Of a stretch of DNA of 6,683 nt, positions 1 through 5,805 are shown one piece after another. The notes under the pieces are model-generated. The model made no database searches. It was not told where the DNA came from and was given only the letters and a program-made list of their open reading frames with translations. Position numbers and translations under genes: made by a program. How positions within the stretch are numbered: the stretch's first letter is position 1; every line of letters begins with the position of its first letter. The DNA is from Spirochaetaceae bacterium (lineage in GTDB: Bacteria > Spirochaetota > Spirochaetia > SZUA-6 > Fen-1364), in contig PMDT01000270.1 of assembly GCA_003154555.1 (NCBI GenBank), positions 1 to 6,683 on the forward strand, given 5' to 3'.

Positions 1-171
1 CTGACCGAGGGCAAGAACCGCGAGATCCGCAATGTCTTCGCTAGCCGCAACATCCGCCTGAAAAGGGTGCACCGCGTGCGCATCGGCCCGCTCACGCTGC
101 GGGGCATCCCCGCCGGCCACTTCCGCCGTCTCACGGAGCGGGAGGTTCGGTGGTTCATGGAGCACGCCTGA
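1..171 (+). CDS. RsuA/RluB-family pseudouridine synthase, C-terminal end (partial)
   Basis: This is the last 56 codons of a gene that begins before the window; the reading frame is open from base 1 and ends at TGA 169-171. The enzyme family isomerises specific uridines to pseudouridine in rRNA, in the cytoplasm. The visible part carries the family's C-terminal signature: EGKNREIRNVF near the start, then RVHRVRIGPLTLRGIPAGHFR, then LTEREVRWF. This matches the usual pattern EG(K/R)NRQ(V/I)R followed by R.RIGPL.L..L..G..R.LT..E in RsuA, RluB, RluE and RluF. The catalytic aspartate and any N-terminal S4 domain lie upstream and cannot be seen, so the exact target (16S or 23S rRNA) cannot be assigned. 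The protein ends normally, with no sign of truncation at this end. I saw no convincing hairpin terminator just after the stop. Confidence 0.88.
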   Translation: MTEGKNREIRNVFASRNIRLKRVHRVRIGPLTLRGIPAGHFRRLTEREVRWFMEHA

Positions 172-258
172 GGCCCTGAGCTGACCGCAGGAGAATAGTG
201 ACTTCCCCTCGGCTGCGATGCGGGCAAAGTGAAGTCGTCTCATATATCAGCCTTCGTG

Positions 259-264
259 TAAAAT
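259..264 (+). promoter_or_regulatory. Weak candidate -10 box for the lipoprotein gene
   Basis: TAAAAT at 259-264 matches five of six bases of the sigma-70 -10 consensus. It lies in the most AT-rich part of the gap between the pseudouridine synthase and the lipoprotein gene. The best -35 at acceptable spacing is poor (GTCTCA at 237-242, 16-bp spacer, three of six). If used, it would give a 5' leader of roughly 110 nt. Confidence 0.25.
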
Positions 265-345
265 CCCCTCGCCGCTGCGAAAAAAAGGCTCAAGCTTGCG
301 GCCTCATTTGCCAACGCCTTCTGGAGAGCAGTATCTTCTCCACAA

Positions 346-362
346 GCGCGCACGCAGCGCGC
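346..362 (+). other. GC hairpin just upstream of the lipoprotein RBS
   Basis: GCGCGC at 346-351 and GCGCGC at 357-362 can pair as a 6-bp all-GC stem around a 5-nt loop (ACGCA). The stem ends 5 nt before the Shine-Dalgarno run at 368-373. A smaller potential stem lies just upstream (322-327 with 337-342). The hairpin could affect translation initiation or 5' stability of the lipoprotein mRNA. In GC-rich DNA it may also be chance. Confidence 0.35.
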
Positions 363-367
363 AACAC

Positions 368-373
368 GGGAGG
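368..373 (+). promoter_or_regulatory. Strong Shine-Dalgarno site deciding the lipoprotein start
   Basis: GGGAGG at 368-373 lies 5 nt before ATG 379. An upstream GTG at 373-375 is in frame but overlaps this site, so ATG 379 is preferred. Confidence 0.75.
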
Positions 374-378
374 TGCTG

Positions 379-789
379 ATGCGAAAGATTTTGATACTAT
401 TTTTTCTTGGTGTCGTTGCACTACTCTTTGTCGGTTGCAAATTGTTCTACAGCATCGATCCGGCAGCGGACCCGATCGTTGGCACGTGGACACTCGCGCA
501 GGTTACCACCGGATCGACTGCATGGGTGAGCGCTGCGGCCGCAGGGGACACGGGCACGCTGACGGTGACAAGCAGCGGGAGCTGGACAGAAACCATTGAT
601 ATCAGCGGCAGCACCGGGACGATATCCGGCAACTGGACGGACACAAGCCCTGGAATTTATACGATCGTCGTTACCGCCGATACCTTGGGCGGCTACGGTG
701 TCGACCTGATCACCCTCTCAAGCGATCAGAAAACCCTTTACTCCGGCTCGGGCAGCGGCGGCCCTTCATTCCAGTTCACAAAGACCTGA
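379..789 (+). CDS. Small putative lipoprotein, function unknown
   Basis: A predicted 136-residue exported lipoprotein. Residues 1-20 form a lipoprotein signal peptide: MRK, a hydrophobic run rich in Leu, Ile, Phe and Val (residues 4-18), then the lipobox LFVGC with the modified cysteine at residue 20. Phe at -3 departs from the strict L-[AS]-[GA]-C box but fits the relaxed boxes described for spirochaetes. The mature part starts DPIVGTW (residues 31-37), a motif common at the first strand of small lipocalin-like beta-barrel lipoproteins. It is rich in Ser, Thr and Gly, with alternating hydrophobic stretches consistent with a beta fold. A Ser/Gly-rich stretch (about 123-130) precedes a short final strand. 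ATG 379 was chosen over the in-frame GTG at 373 because of the Shine-Dalgarno site. The gene stands alone, with its own leader and a stem-loop after the stop. I recognise no named family and no function can be given; the lipocalin-like suggestion is inference. Confidence 0.78.
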   Translation: MRKILILFFLGVVALLFVGCKLFYSIDPAADPIVGTWTLAQVTTGSTAWVSAAAAGDTGTLTVTSSGSWTETIDISGSTGTISGNWTDTSPGIYTIVVTADTLGGYGVDLITLSSDQKTLYSGSGSGGPSFQFTKT

Positions 790-795
790 CGGCAT

Positions 796-821
796 GATGG
801 GCGCCCGTCAGGGCGCCCATC
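796..821 (+). terminator. Perfect 11-bp stem-loop after the lipoprotein gene
   Basis: Bases 796-806 pair perfectly with 811-821 around the 4-nt loop GTCA (807-810), starting 6 nt after the TGA stop. The stem is strongly GC-rich. No T tract follows, so it is not a textbook intrinsic terminator. It could be a U-tract-independent terminator, a 3'-end stabilising structure, or a Rho-assisted end. Confidence 0.6.
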
Positions 822-904
822 GATCTCCTGACCTGTCGGCCGCTCCATATCCGCTCATCGATCTTCTTTGCCAGACTTCAGAGTGACAATCGTCCCCGGG
901 AGGG

Positions 905-933
905 GTGACAGGGCAGCAGATATCGTGCATAGT
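905..933 (+). promoter_or_regulatory. Probable sigma-70 promoter of the cmk-rpsA cluster
   Basis: GTGACA at 905-910 (five of six to TTGACA) and CATAGT at 928-933 (four of six to TATAAT) are separated by exactly 17 bp. Transcription would start near 940, giving a leader of roughly 50 nt before ATG 993. It is the best promoter-like pair I found in the gap between the lipoprotein gene and cmk. A bulged GC stem (about 893-908) overlaps the -35 on its upstream side. Confidence 0.45.
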
Positions 934-992
934 GTGCCCATCCGAATGCTGGTGACGAGTTCTGCAACTGTCAGATTCAGGGCCGTTCAGCC

Positions 993-1652
993 ATGGTGGT
1001 GGCAATTGACGGCCCCGCGGGGGTCGGCAAGAGCACCGTGGCCCGCCGGGCTGCGAAAGATGCGGGCTTTCTGTACGTCAACTCCGGCAGCTTCTACCGG
1101 GCGATCACTCTCGCCGTGCTCCAGAGGGGCATTCCTCCACAGGATGCCGACCTCGTGCAGAAAGCGGCGCGCGATGCGCGTCTTGAGCTTTCTGAGGGGG
1201 ATCTCACGCTGGACGGGAGCGACGTGGAAGACCGGATCCATGCGGACGACGTGGACAACTGGGTTGCCATGCACTCCTCGATCCCTGGCGTGCGCGACGT
1301 GGTCAACCGGAGGCTTCGGGAGCTCGCGGCAGGACGGAATGCCGTTGTGGAAGGACGCGATATCGGCACGGTCGTATTCCCCGACGCCGCGGTGAAGATC
1401 TTCCTCGACGCCGATGTCGCCACGCGCGCCTCGCGCCGTCACGATCAGGGCGTGAGCAGCCTCTCCCTGGATGAGATCGAAAAGACTATTCGGGACAGGG
1501 ACGACGTGGACCGCAACAAGCCAACGGGCAGGCTCGCCGCCGCGCCGGATGCCATCCACATCGACAGCTCGCTCTTGACCATAGAACAAGTTTGTGAGAG
1601 AGTACATGAAGCTATTCTCGTGAGCAAAAATAATCCGGGAGATATACGCTGA
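993..1652 (+). CDS. cmk: (d)CMP kinase (cytidylate kinase)
   Basis: Cytoplasmic enzyme that phosphorylates CMP and dCMP with ATP, recycling pyrimidine nucleotides for nucleic acid and lipid precursor synthesis. The 219-residue length is normal for the family. Visible features are the P-loop GPAGVGKST at residues 7-15, NSGSFYR at 30-36 (Ser31 matches E. coli Ser36 of the pyrimidine pocket), Arg101 (E. coli Arg110 position), GRDIGTVVFPDA at 121-132 (Arg122 and Asp123 match Arg131 and Asp132) and the LID segment RDDVDRNK at 169-176. Position 176 is Lys where E. coli has Arg188, and the usual APL that follows reads GRL. ATG 993 is the only standard start before the P-loop; an in-frame stop lies at 930-932. 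No good Shine-Dalgarno site is visible. The gene ends 2 nt before rpsA, an adjacency shared with many bacteria; some treponemes are thought to fuse the two. Identity is very secure. Confidence 0.96.
   Translation: MVVAIDGPAGVGKSTVARRAAKDAGFLYVNSGSFYRAITLAVLQRGIPPQDADLVQKAARDARLELSEGDLTLDGSDVEDRIHADDVDNWVAMHSSIPGVRDVVNRRLRELAAGRNAVVEGRDIGTVVFPDAAVKIFLDADVATRASRRHDQGVSSLSLDEIEKTIRDRDDVDRNKPTGRLAAAPDAIHIDSSLLTIEQVCERVHEAILVSKNNPGDIR
1637..1642 (+). promoter_or_regulatory. Ribosome binding site of rpsA within the end of cmk
   Basis: GGGAGA at 1637-1642 lies 12 nt before ATG 1655, inside the last codons of cmk. Translation of rpsA is therefore probably coupled to cmk rather than driven from a long separate leader as in E. 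coli. Confidence 0.5.
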
Positions 1653-1654
1653 CT

Positions 1655-3355
1655 ATGAGCACAGAAGACAAGAAGAAGCTCGCGCCGGAAGCTGAGAACC
1701 AGCTTCAGGAGCAGTACGTTCAGTCCCTCCAGCCGATCGAAGAGGGACAGATGATCCCTGGCCGCGTCATCGAGGTGGATGACGACTACGTCTATGTTGA
1801 CGTAGGCTACAAGTCAGAGGGAAAGATCGCGAGCAATGAGTTCGACACGAAGCCCCAGATGGGTGAGGTCGTTTATGTCATTCTCGTCCGCAAGGAAGGA
1901 CGCGAAGGACAGGTCATCGTCTCCAAGCGCAAGGCGGATGAGAAAATCTTCTGGAAAGATCTGAGAATCGCCTTCGACGATCACAAGCCCGTGCAGGGAA
2001 CCATTGCCCACAAGATCAAGGGCGGCTACGAGGTGGACCTCGGCAATGACATCCGCGCGTTCCTCCCCCTGTCAAAGGTGGACGTGAAGCGCCCGAGCGA
2101 AAACTCCGACTACGTCGGCGTGAAATCGTCTTTCTACATCGACCGCCTGTATGCCAAGGGCAAAACGAATATCGTGGTCTCCCGCCGCGACTGGATGGAA
2201 GAGGATATCAAGAAGCGCCGTGATGAGTTCTTTGGCCAGGTGAAGATCGGCGACACCGTGGAAGGCATCGTGAAGAGCTTCACGTCCTTTGGCGCCTTCG
2301 TGGACCTGGGCGGATTCGACGGTCTCCTCCACATCAACGACATGAGCTGGGGCCATGTCACGCGTCCCAAGGACTTCGTGAAGCTCGGTGAGTCGATCCA
2401 GCTCAAGGTGATCCGCCTGGAGGCGCAGGACGGACGCATCAACCTGAGCCTGAAGCATTTCACGGAAGACCCCTGGAACCATTTCGAGGAGAAGTACCAT
2501 ATCGGCGACGTGGTGAAGGGCAAAGTCACGAAGCTCGCCGATTTCGGGGCTTTCATCGAGATTGAAGAAGGCATCGAAGGCCTGGCGCATATCTCCGAGC
2601 TCTCCTGGGTGCGCAAGGTGAAGCATCCCCGGGAAGTGCTGAAGGTCGGAGACGTCGTGGAGACGAAGATCCTCAACTACGACATCCAGCAGGGCAAGCT
2701 CTCCCTCGGCCTGAAGCAGGTTCTGCCCAATCCCTGGGACGACATCGATCAGCGGTACCCGGTCGGCATGCGCATGACGCGCAAGGTCGTCCGCGCGAGC
2801 CCCTACGCCCTTTTCTTCGACATTGAAGAGGGAATCGACGGGGTCATGCACGTGGACGACATGTCGTGGACCAAGAAGATCCGCAATGCCTCTTCCTTCG
2901 CCAAGGTGGAGGATGAGATTGAGGTGATGGTCATCGGCATCGACAAGGAGCGTGGCAAGGTACAACTCGGCGTCAAGCAGCTCTCAGAAGACCCGTGGGA
3001 GTCCATCGCGCGCGCCTATCCGCGTGGCAGCGTGATCGACGGTGAGATCACCAATATCACCGATTTCGGTTTCTTTGTGCGCGTGCAGGGCGGCATTGAA
3101 GGTCTCGTGCACAAGCTGAACATCGTCGACGACAGGGTGGAGCCCCTGGAAGCGGCCATGGCGAAGTACAAGGTCGGCGACGCGGTGCAGGCCGTGGTGA
3201 CGGAGTGCAGCCCGGCAAAGCAGAAGTTGTCGCTCTCCCTCAAGGACTACGTGAAGCGTGTGCAGCGTGAAGAGATGGACAAGTACATCCACGACGAATC
3301 GAAGCAGGATACGGTCTCCCTCGGCGACATGCTGAAGGACAAGATCAAGGGTTAG
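1655..3355 (+). CDS. rpsA: 30S ribosomal protein S1 (six S1 domains)
   Basis: RNA-binding ribosomal protein that captures and unwinds mRNA for initiation on the 30S subunit. The 566 residues are close to the 557 of E. coli S1. Six OB-fold S1 domains can be placed at about 29-93, 109-178, 197-267, 282-355, 369-442 and 456-531. Domains 3 and 4 are the most canonical, with SFGAFVDLGGFDGLLHIND (211-229) and DFGAFIEIEEGIEGLAHISE (296-315). Each is followed by a (I/L)xLSLK or LSLGLK end and a DPW or NPW linker. Domain 5 replaces the FGAF core with YALF (384-387) and domain 6 lacks the HxS(E/D)LSW strand, as expected for less RNA-competent C-terminal domains. A charged tail (about 532-566) follows. 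Domains 1 and 2, which dock to the ribosome in E. coli, are divergent as in the family generally. The start follows cmk by 2 nt. The next gene starts 33 nt after the TAG, so rpsA probably heads the supply of a longer transcript. Confidence 0.97.
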   Translation: MSTEDKKKLAPEAENQLQEQYVQSLQPIEEGQMIPGRVIEVDDDYVYVDVGYKSEGKIASNEFDTKPQMGEVVYVILVRKEGREGQVIVSKRKADEKIFWKDLRIAFDDHKPVQGTIAHKIKGGYEVDLGNDIRAFLPLSKVDVKRPSENSDYVGVKSSFYIDRLYAKGKTNIVVSRRDWMEEDIKKRRDEFFGQVKIGDTVEGIVKSFTSFGAFVDLGGFDGLLHINDMSWGHVTRPKDFVKLGESIQLKVIRLEAQDGRINLSLKHFTEDPWNHFEEKYHIGDVVKGKVTKLADFGAFIEIEEGIEGLAHISELSWVRKVKHPREVLKVGDVVETKILNYDIQQGKLSLGLKQVLPNPWDDIDQRYPVGMRMTRKVVRASPYALFFDIEEGIDGVMHVDDMSWTKKIRNASSFAKVEDEIEVMVIGIDKERGKVQLGVKQLSEDPWESIARAYPRGSVIDGEITNITDFGFFVRVQGGIEGLVHKLNIVDDRVEPLEAAMAKYKVGDAVQAVVTECSPAKQKLSLSLKDYVKRVQREEMDKYIHDESKQDTVSLGDMLKDKIKG

Positions 3356-3388
3356 CCCGGCGGGGGGCTCACCGGAAGCGATCCGCGG

Positions 3389-4915
3389 ATGCTGAGATTT
3401 GCAGCTGACCGTGAAAAGCTGGAAGTCCTGTTCGATATCTACGCGCGGATCAACTCCACCTACGCGGACATCAAAGTCCTGCTCACGAGGATCCTGGAGT
3501 CCGCGACGGAGCTGACGGAGGGCGAGGCGTCGTCCCTCATGCTCGTCAACCCCGAGAATAACAAGCTGTACTTCGAAATTGCGCTCGGTCCGAAAGGGCC
3601 GAGTCTCAAATCGTATTCCGTGAACATGGGGGAAGGCATCGCGGGCTGGGTTGCGGAGAAGAACACGTCCCTGATTGTCAACGACGCGCAGAGTGACGCC
3701 CGCTGGTTGCCCGAGATCGCGCAGAAGATCGGTTTCCCCACGACGTCGATCCTCGCTGTCCCCATGCGCGTGAAAGAAAGGCTCGTCGGCGTGATCGAGA
3801 TCCTCAACAAGCGCGGGGGCAAGAAATTCACCGAAGAGGACCTGCAGTGGCTGGAGATCTTCTCCACCCAGGCGGCTATTGCGGTGCAGAATGCCCGTTC
3901 TTTCCAGAAGGTCAGGGCGGAGCTCAGCGCGCTGCAGGACAAGGTCACAAATGTCGAAGGGTGGCACACATTCGTCGGGGAGAGCAGGATCATCAGGGAG
4001 AAACTTGAGATCGCCCGCAAGGCGGCGGAAGCGGATGCCTCCGTGCTCCTCCTGGGGGAGAGCGGGGTGGGGAAGGAGCTTTTCGCCGAGCAGATCCACC
4101 TGGCCAGCCCGCGCCGTGGCGGGCCTTTCGTCCGCGTGAACTGCGCCGCCATACCGGAGGCGCTGCTCGAAAGTGAGCTTTTCGGGCACGTGAAGGGCGC
4201 CTTCACGGACGCCATTGCGGATCGGCGCGGAAGGTTCGAGCTTGCGGACGGCGGCACGCTCTTTCTCGATGAGATCGCCGACATGCCGCTTGCGCTCCAG
4301 GCAAAGCTCCTGCGCGTGCTGCAGAGCAGGACCTTCGAGCGGATCGGCGCAAGTGAATCGGTGCAGGTGAATGTCCGCATCATCGCCGCGACGAATCATG
4401 ATCTGCCGAAACTGGTCGCCACCGGACATTTCCGGACGGACCTCTTCTACAGGCTCAGCGTCCTGCCCATCCAGATCCCGCCCCTGCGGGAGCGTCGGGA
4501 AGACATCCCCCTCCTGGCGGAGTTCTTTTTGCAGAAGCATTCGCGGGAGACGAAGAAGCAGCTCGCCGGTTTCAGCGACGAGGCAATGGAGCAGCTTCTT
4601 TCCTATTCGTGGCCGGGCAATGTGCGGGAGCTGGAGAACGCGGTCGAACGGGCAGTCGTCTTTGCCCAGGACGACAGGATCCGCCCCGATTCCCTCACGC
4701 TGGCGGGAACGCGATCCTCTGACGATGAGGTCTACGCCGAGCGCACGCTCCACGAGGCGTTGAATATATTCAAGAAACACTTTATCACGAAGGCACTGGA
4801 AACGAACGGCTGGCATCAGACACGGACGGCGAAGGCCCTCGACATCCAGAGGAGCTACCTGTCCAAGCTTGTGAAGGAACTCGGGATCATGAAGGAAAGA
4901 GGGGTAGAGCGCTAA
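3389..4915 (+). CDS. GAF-domain sigma-54-dependent transcriptional activator (Fis-type HTH)
   Basis: A 508-residue bacterial enhancer-binding protein of the NifA/FhlA type, expected to remodel sigma-54 RNA polymerase at -24/-12 promoters. A GAF sensor occupies about residues 25-170. It ends in [12 protein letters not shown] (140-151), close to the NKFDE signature of cyclic-nucleotide-binding GAF domains. The AAA+ domain (about 195-425) has Walker A GESGVGKE (223-230), the sigma-54-contact loop as GAFTDA (270-275) instead of GAFTGA, Walker B LFLDE (291-295), sensor I IIAATN (331-336), FRTDLFYRL with the arginine-finger candidates (348-356) and [10 protein letters not shown] with the sensor II arginine (408-417). 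A Fis-type helix-turn-helix spans about 465-500. No receiver domain is present, so control is by ligand at GAF rather than phosphorylation. ATG 3389 has GGAAG at 3374-3378. The stop overlaps the next start by one base (TAATG). Family certain; target genes and ligand unknown. Confidence 0.93.
   Translation: MLRFAADREKLEVLFDIYARINSTYADIKVLLTRILESATELTEGEASSLMLVNPENNKLYFEIALGPKGPSLKSYSVNMGEGIAGWVAEKNTSLIVNDAQSDARWLPEIAQKIGFPTTSILAVPMRVKERLVGVIEILNKRGGKKFTEEDLQWLEIFSTQAAIAVQNARSFQKVRAELSALQDKVTNVEGWHTFVGESRIIREKLEIARKAAEADASVLLLGESGVGKELFAEQIHLASPRRGGPFVRVNCAAIPEALLESELFGHVKGAFTDAIADRRGRFELADGGTLFLDEIADMPLALQAKLLRVLQSRTFERIGASESVQVNVRIIAATNHDLPKLVATGHFRTDLFYRLSVLPIQIPPLRERREDIPLLAEFFLQKHSRETKKQLAGFSDEAMEQLLSYSWPGNVRELENAVERAVVFAQDDRIRPDSLTLAGTRSSDDEVYAERTLHEALNIFKKHFITKALETNGWHQTRTAKALDIQRSYLSKLVKELGIMKERGVER
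4899..4904 (+). promoter_or_regulatory. Ribosome binding site of the TPR gene inside the activator gene
   Basis: GAGGGG at 4899-4904 lies 10 nt before ATG 4915. The TAATG stop/start overlap (4913-4917) indicates translational coupling of the TPR protein to the sigma-54 activator. Confidence 0.6.
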
Positions 4916-5631
4916 TGCAGGCAGTACAACAGCAGGGACAGCAGGTGCCGCAGGAGCCCATGCGGCGGCGGATCGCCCATTTTCTGGCGCGCACGGTGGA
5001 TCGCTTTCGCATTGCGCTCCTGGTGATCATCTTCGCAGCGGCGGCCTTTCTTGTCGGGTATTTCATCTACGGAGAGATCACGAAGAAGCTGGTCTCTGAC
5101 TCGACGCTTCTCGCCGAAGCAGCGCAGACCACGTTCGGCTCCTGGCAATCGGAGACGGACGCTACAAAGAAGGCGGCTCTGGAAAAGGACGTCCTGGGGC
5201 AGCTCGGGACCCTCATTTCGCGTTATCCCCGCCAGTACGGCGGCCAGCGAGGTCTGCTGATGCGCGCCGATCTGCGTTTCGCCGACAAGTCCTGGGACGA
5301 TGCCCTGAAGGACTACCAGGCCCTTGCGGATCATTTCCCGAAAAGCTACCTCGCCCCGATCGGCCTCTTCGACGCCGGCGTCTGCGCAGAAGAGAAAGGT
5401 GACGCAGATGCCGCCCTGGCATTCTACCTTCGCGCATTCCAGGGGTACAAGGATTCGACCGTGGCCCCGCGTGCGATGTTCGACGCCGCGCGGCTCTACG
5501 AAGGCAAGCAGGACTGGGCCTCCGCGCAGAAAACCTATGAATCGATCGACACGGACTACGGCCAGAGCCTGTGGAACAAGCTCGCCAAGAACCGCCTCGT
5601 CGAATTGAAGATCCTGGGAAAGACAAAATAA
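4915..5631 (+). CDS. Single-pass membrane protein with C-terminal TPR-like repeats
   Basis: A 238-residue protein. An N-terminal segment rich in Gln and Arg (RRR at 17-19, more Arg to residue 32) precedes one transmembrane helix at about 32-53 (hydrophobic, rich in Ile, Leu, Ala, Phe). By the positive-inside rule the N-terminus is cytoplasmic and residues 54-238 face the periplasm. The soluble part has tetratricopeptide-like helix pairs, clearest at about 112-142 (DALKDYQALADHFPKS), 148-180 (DADAALAFYLRAF) and 186-217 (WASAQKTYESIDTDY). The layout resembles the YfgM-type TPR_21 family (short N-terminus, one TM helix, TPR domain), whose E. coli member works with SecYEG and periplasmic chaperones. 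That is inference from architecture only. It is translationally coupled to the sigma-54 activator, so it may be a partner in envelope stress or export, or merely an operon passenger. No cysteine lipobox is present. It is the last gene of the cluster, followed by two stem-loops. Confidence 0.82.
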   Translation: MQAVQQQGQQVPQEPMRRRIAHFLARTVDRFRIALLVIIFAAAAFLVGYFIYGEITKKLVSDSTLLAEAAQTTFGSWQSETDATKKAALEKDVLGQLGTLISRYPRQYGGQRGLLMRADLRFADKSWDDALKDYQALADHFPKSYLAPIGLFDAGVCAEEKGDADAALAFYLRAFQGYKDSTVAPRAMFDAARLYEGKQDWASAQKTYESIDTDYGQSLWNKLAKNRLVELKILGKTK

Positions 5632-5647
5632 GGCCCTCTTCCGCGGA

Positions 5648-5679
5648 CGGCGCGCCTTCTTCGGCTGACAGGCGCGCCG
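5648..5679 (+). terminator. Stem-loop built from two GGCGCGCC palindromes
   Basis: Bases 5648-5657 pair perfectly over 10 bp with 5670-5679 around a 12-nt loop, beginning 16 nt after the TPR gene stop. The stem core is the self-complementary octamer GGCGCGCC, present twice (5649-5656 and 5671-5678). No T tract follows. A likely 3'-end structure for the cmk-to-TPR transcript, acting as a stabiliser or a U-tract-free terminator. Confidence 0.5.
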
Positions 5680-5717
5680 GCGACAGCCGCAGCACGCGCT
5701 CTCCGCGCTGTCGTCCT

Positions 5718-5749
5718 CTGCCCCTTCGTGAAAAGACGCGAAGGGGCAG
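5718..5749 (+). terminator. Long stem-loop, probable terminator of the cmk-to-TPR cluster
   Basis: Bases 5718-5730 pair with 5737-5749 over 13 bp (11 perfect outer Watson-Crick pairs, then one G-U and one G-C) around the 6-nt loop AAAAGA. Only two T residues follow directly. It is the second of two hairpins in tandem between the TPR gene and the next promoter-like site at 5768, which fits a transcription end here. Confidence 0.6.
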
Positions 5750-5767
5750 TTCCCGCGCCCTGAGATG

Positions 5768-5796
5768 TGGACAAAAATCGAAAACTGAATGATTAT
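5768..5796 (+). promoter_or_regulatory. Probable sigma-70 promoter of the CHASE2 gene
   Basis: TGGACA at 5768-5773 (five of six to TTGACA) and GATTAT at 5791-5796 (four of six to TATAAT) are 17 bp apart, in a locally AT-rich island between GC-rich hairpins. The predicted start near 5803 gives a leader of about 70 nt. It follows the second stem-loop by 18 nt, consistent with a new transcription unit. Confidence 0.45.
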
Positions 5797-5805
5797 AGGC
5801 CTGAT

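Noticed and set aside
198..599. Open frame starting at GTG 198 with GGAGA upstream, overlapping the lipoprotein gene
   Set aside because: It has Cys- and Arg-rich composition with no domain, and it overlaps a lipoprotein gene with a clear signal peptide and better start site.
893..908. Bulged GC stem (GTCCCC with GGGG-T-GAC) upstream of cmk
   Set aside because: The stem has a bulge and overlaps the likely -35 box, upstream of the predicted transcript start. There is no reason to call it functional.
949..967. Possible sigma-54 (-24/-12) promoter upstream of cmk: TGGTGACGAGTTCTGC
   Set aside because: The GG (951-952) and GC (964-965) are separated by 11 bases instead of the strict 10, and the -24 half lacks the TGGCAC core. 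Other TGGC occurrences checked in the intergenic regions (for example 5805-5820) also fail the GG-N10-GC rule.
3354..3369. Short inverted repeat AGCCC/GGGCT between rpsA and the activator gene
   Set aside because: It is only a 5-bp stem in a G-rich run with no T tract. It is too weak to call a terminator and would conflict with the likely operon.
2984..4816. Very long open frame on the - strand opposite rpsA and the sigma-54 activator
   Set aside because: It is the antisense shadow of two strongly conserved + strand genes in GC-rich DNA. Its translation is rich in Arg, His, Leu and Asp with no recognisable domain.
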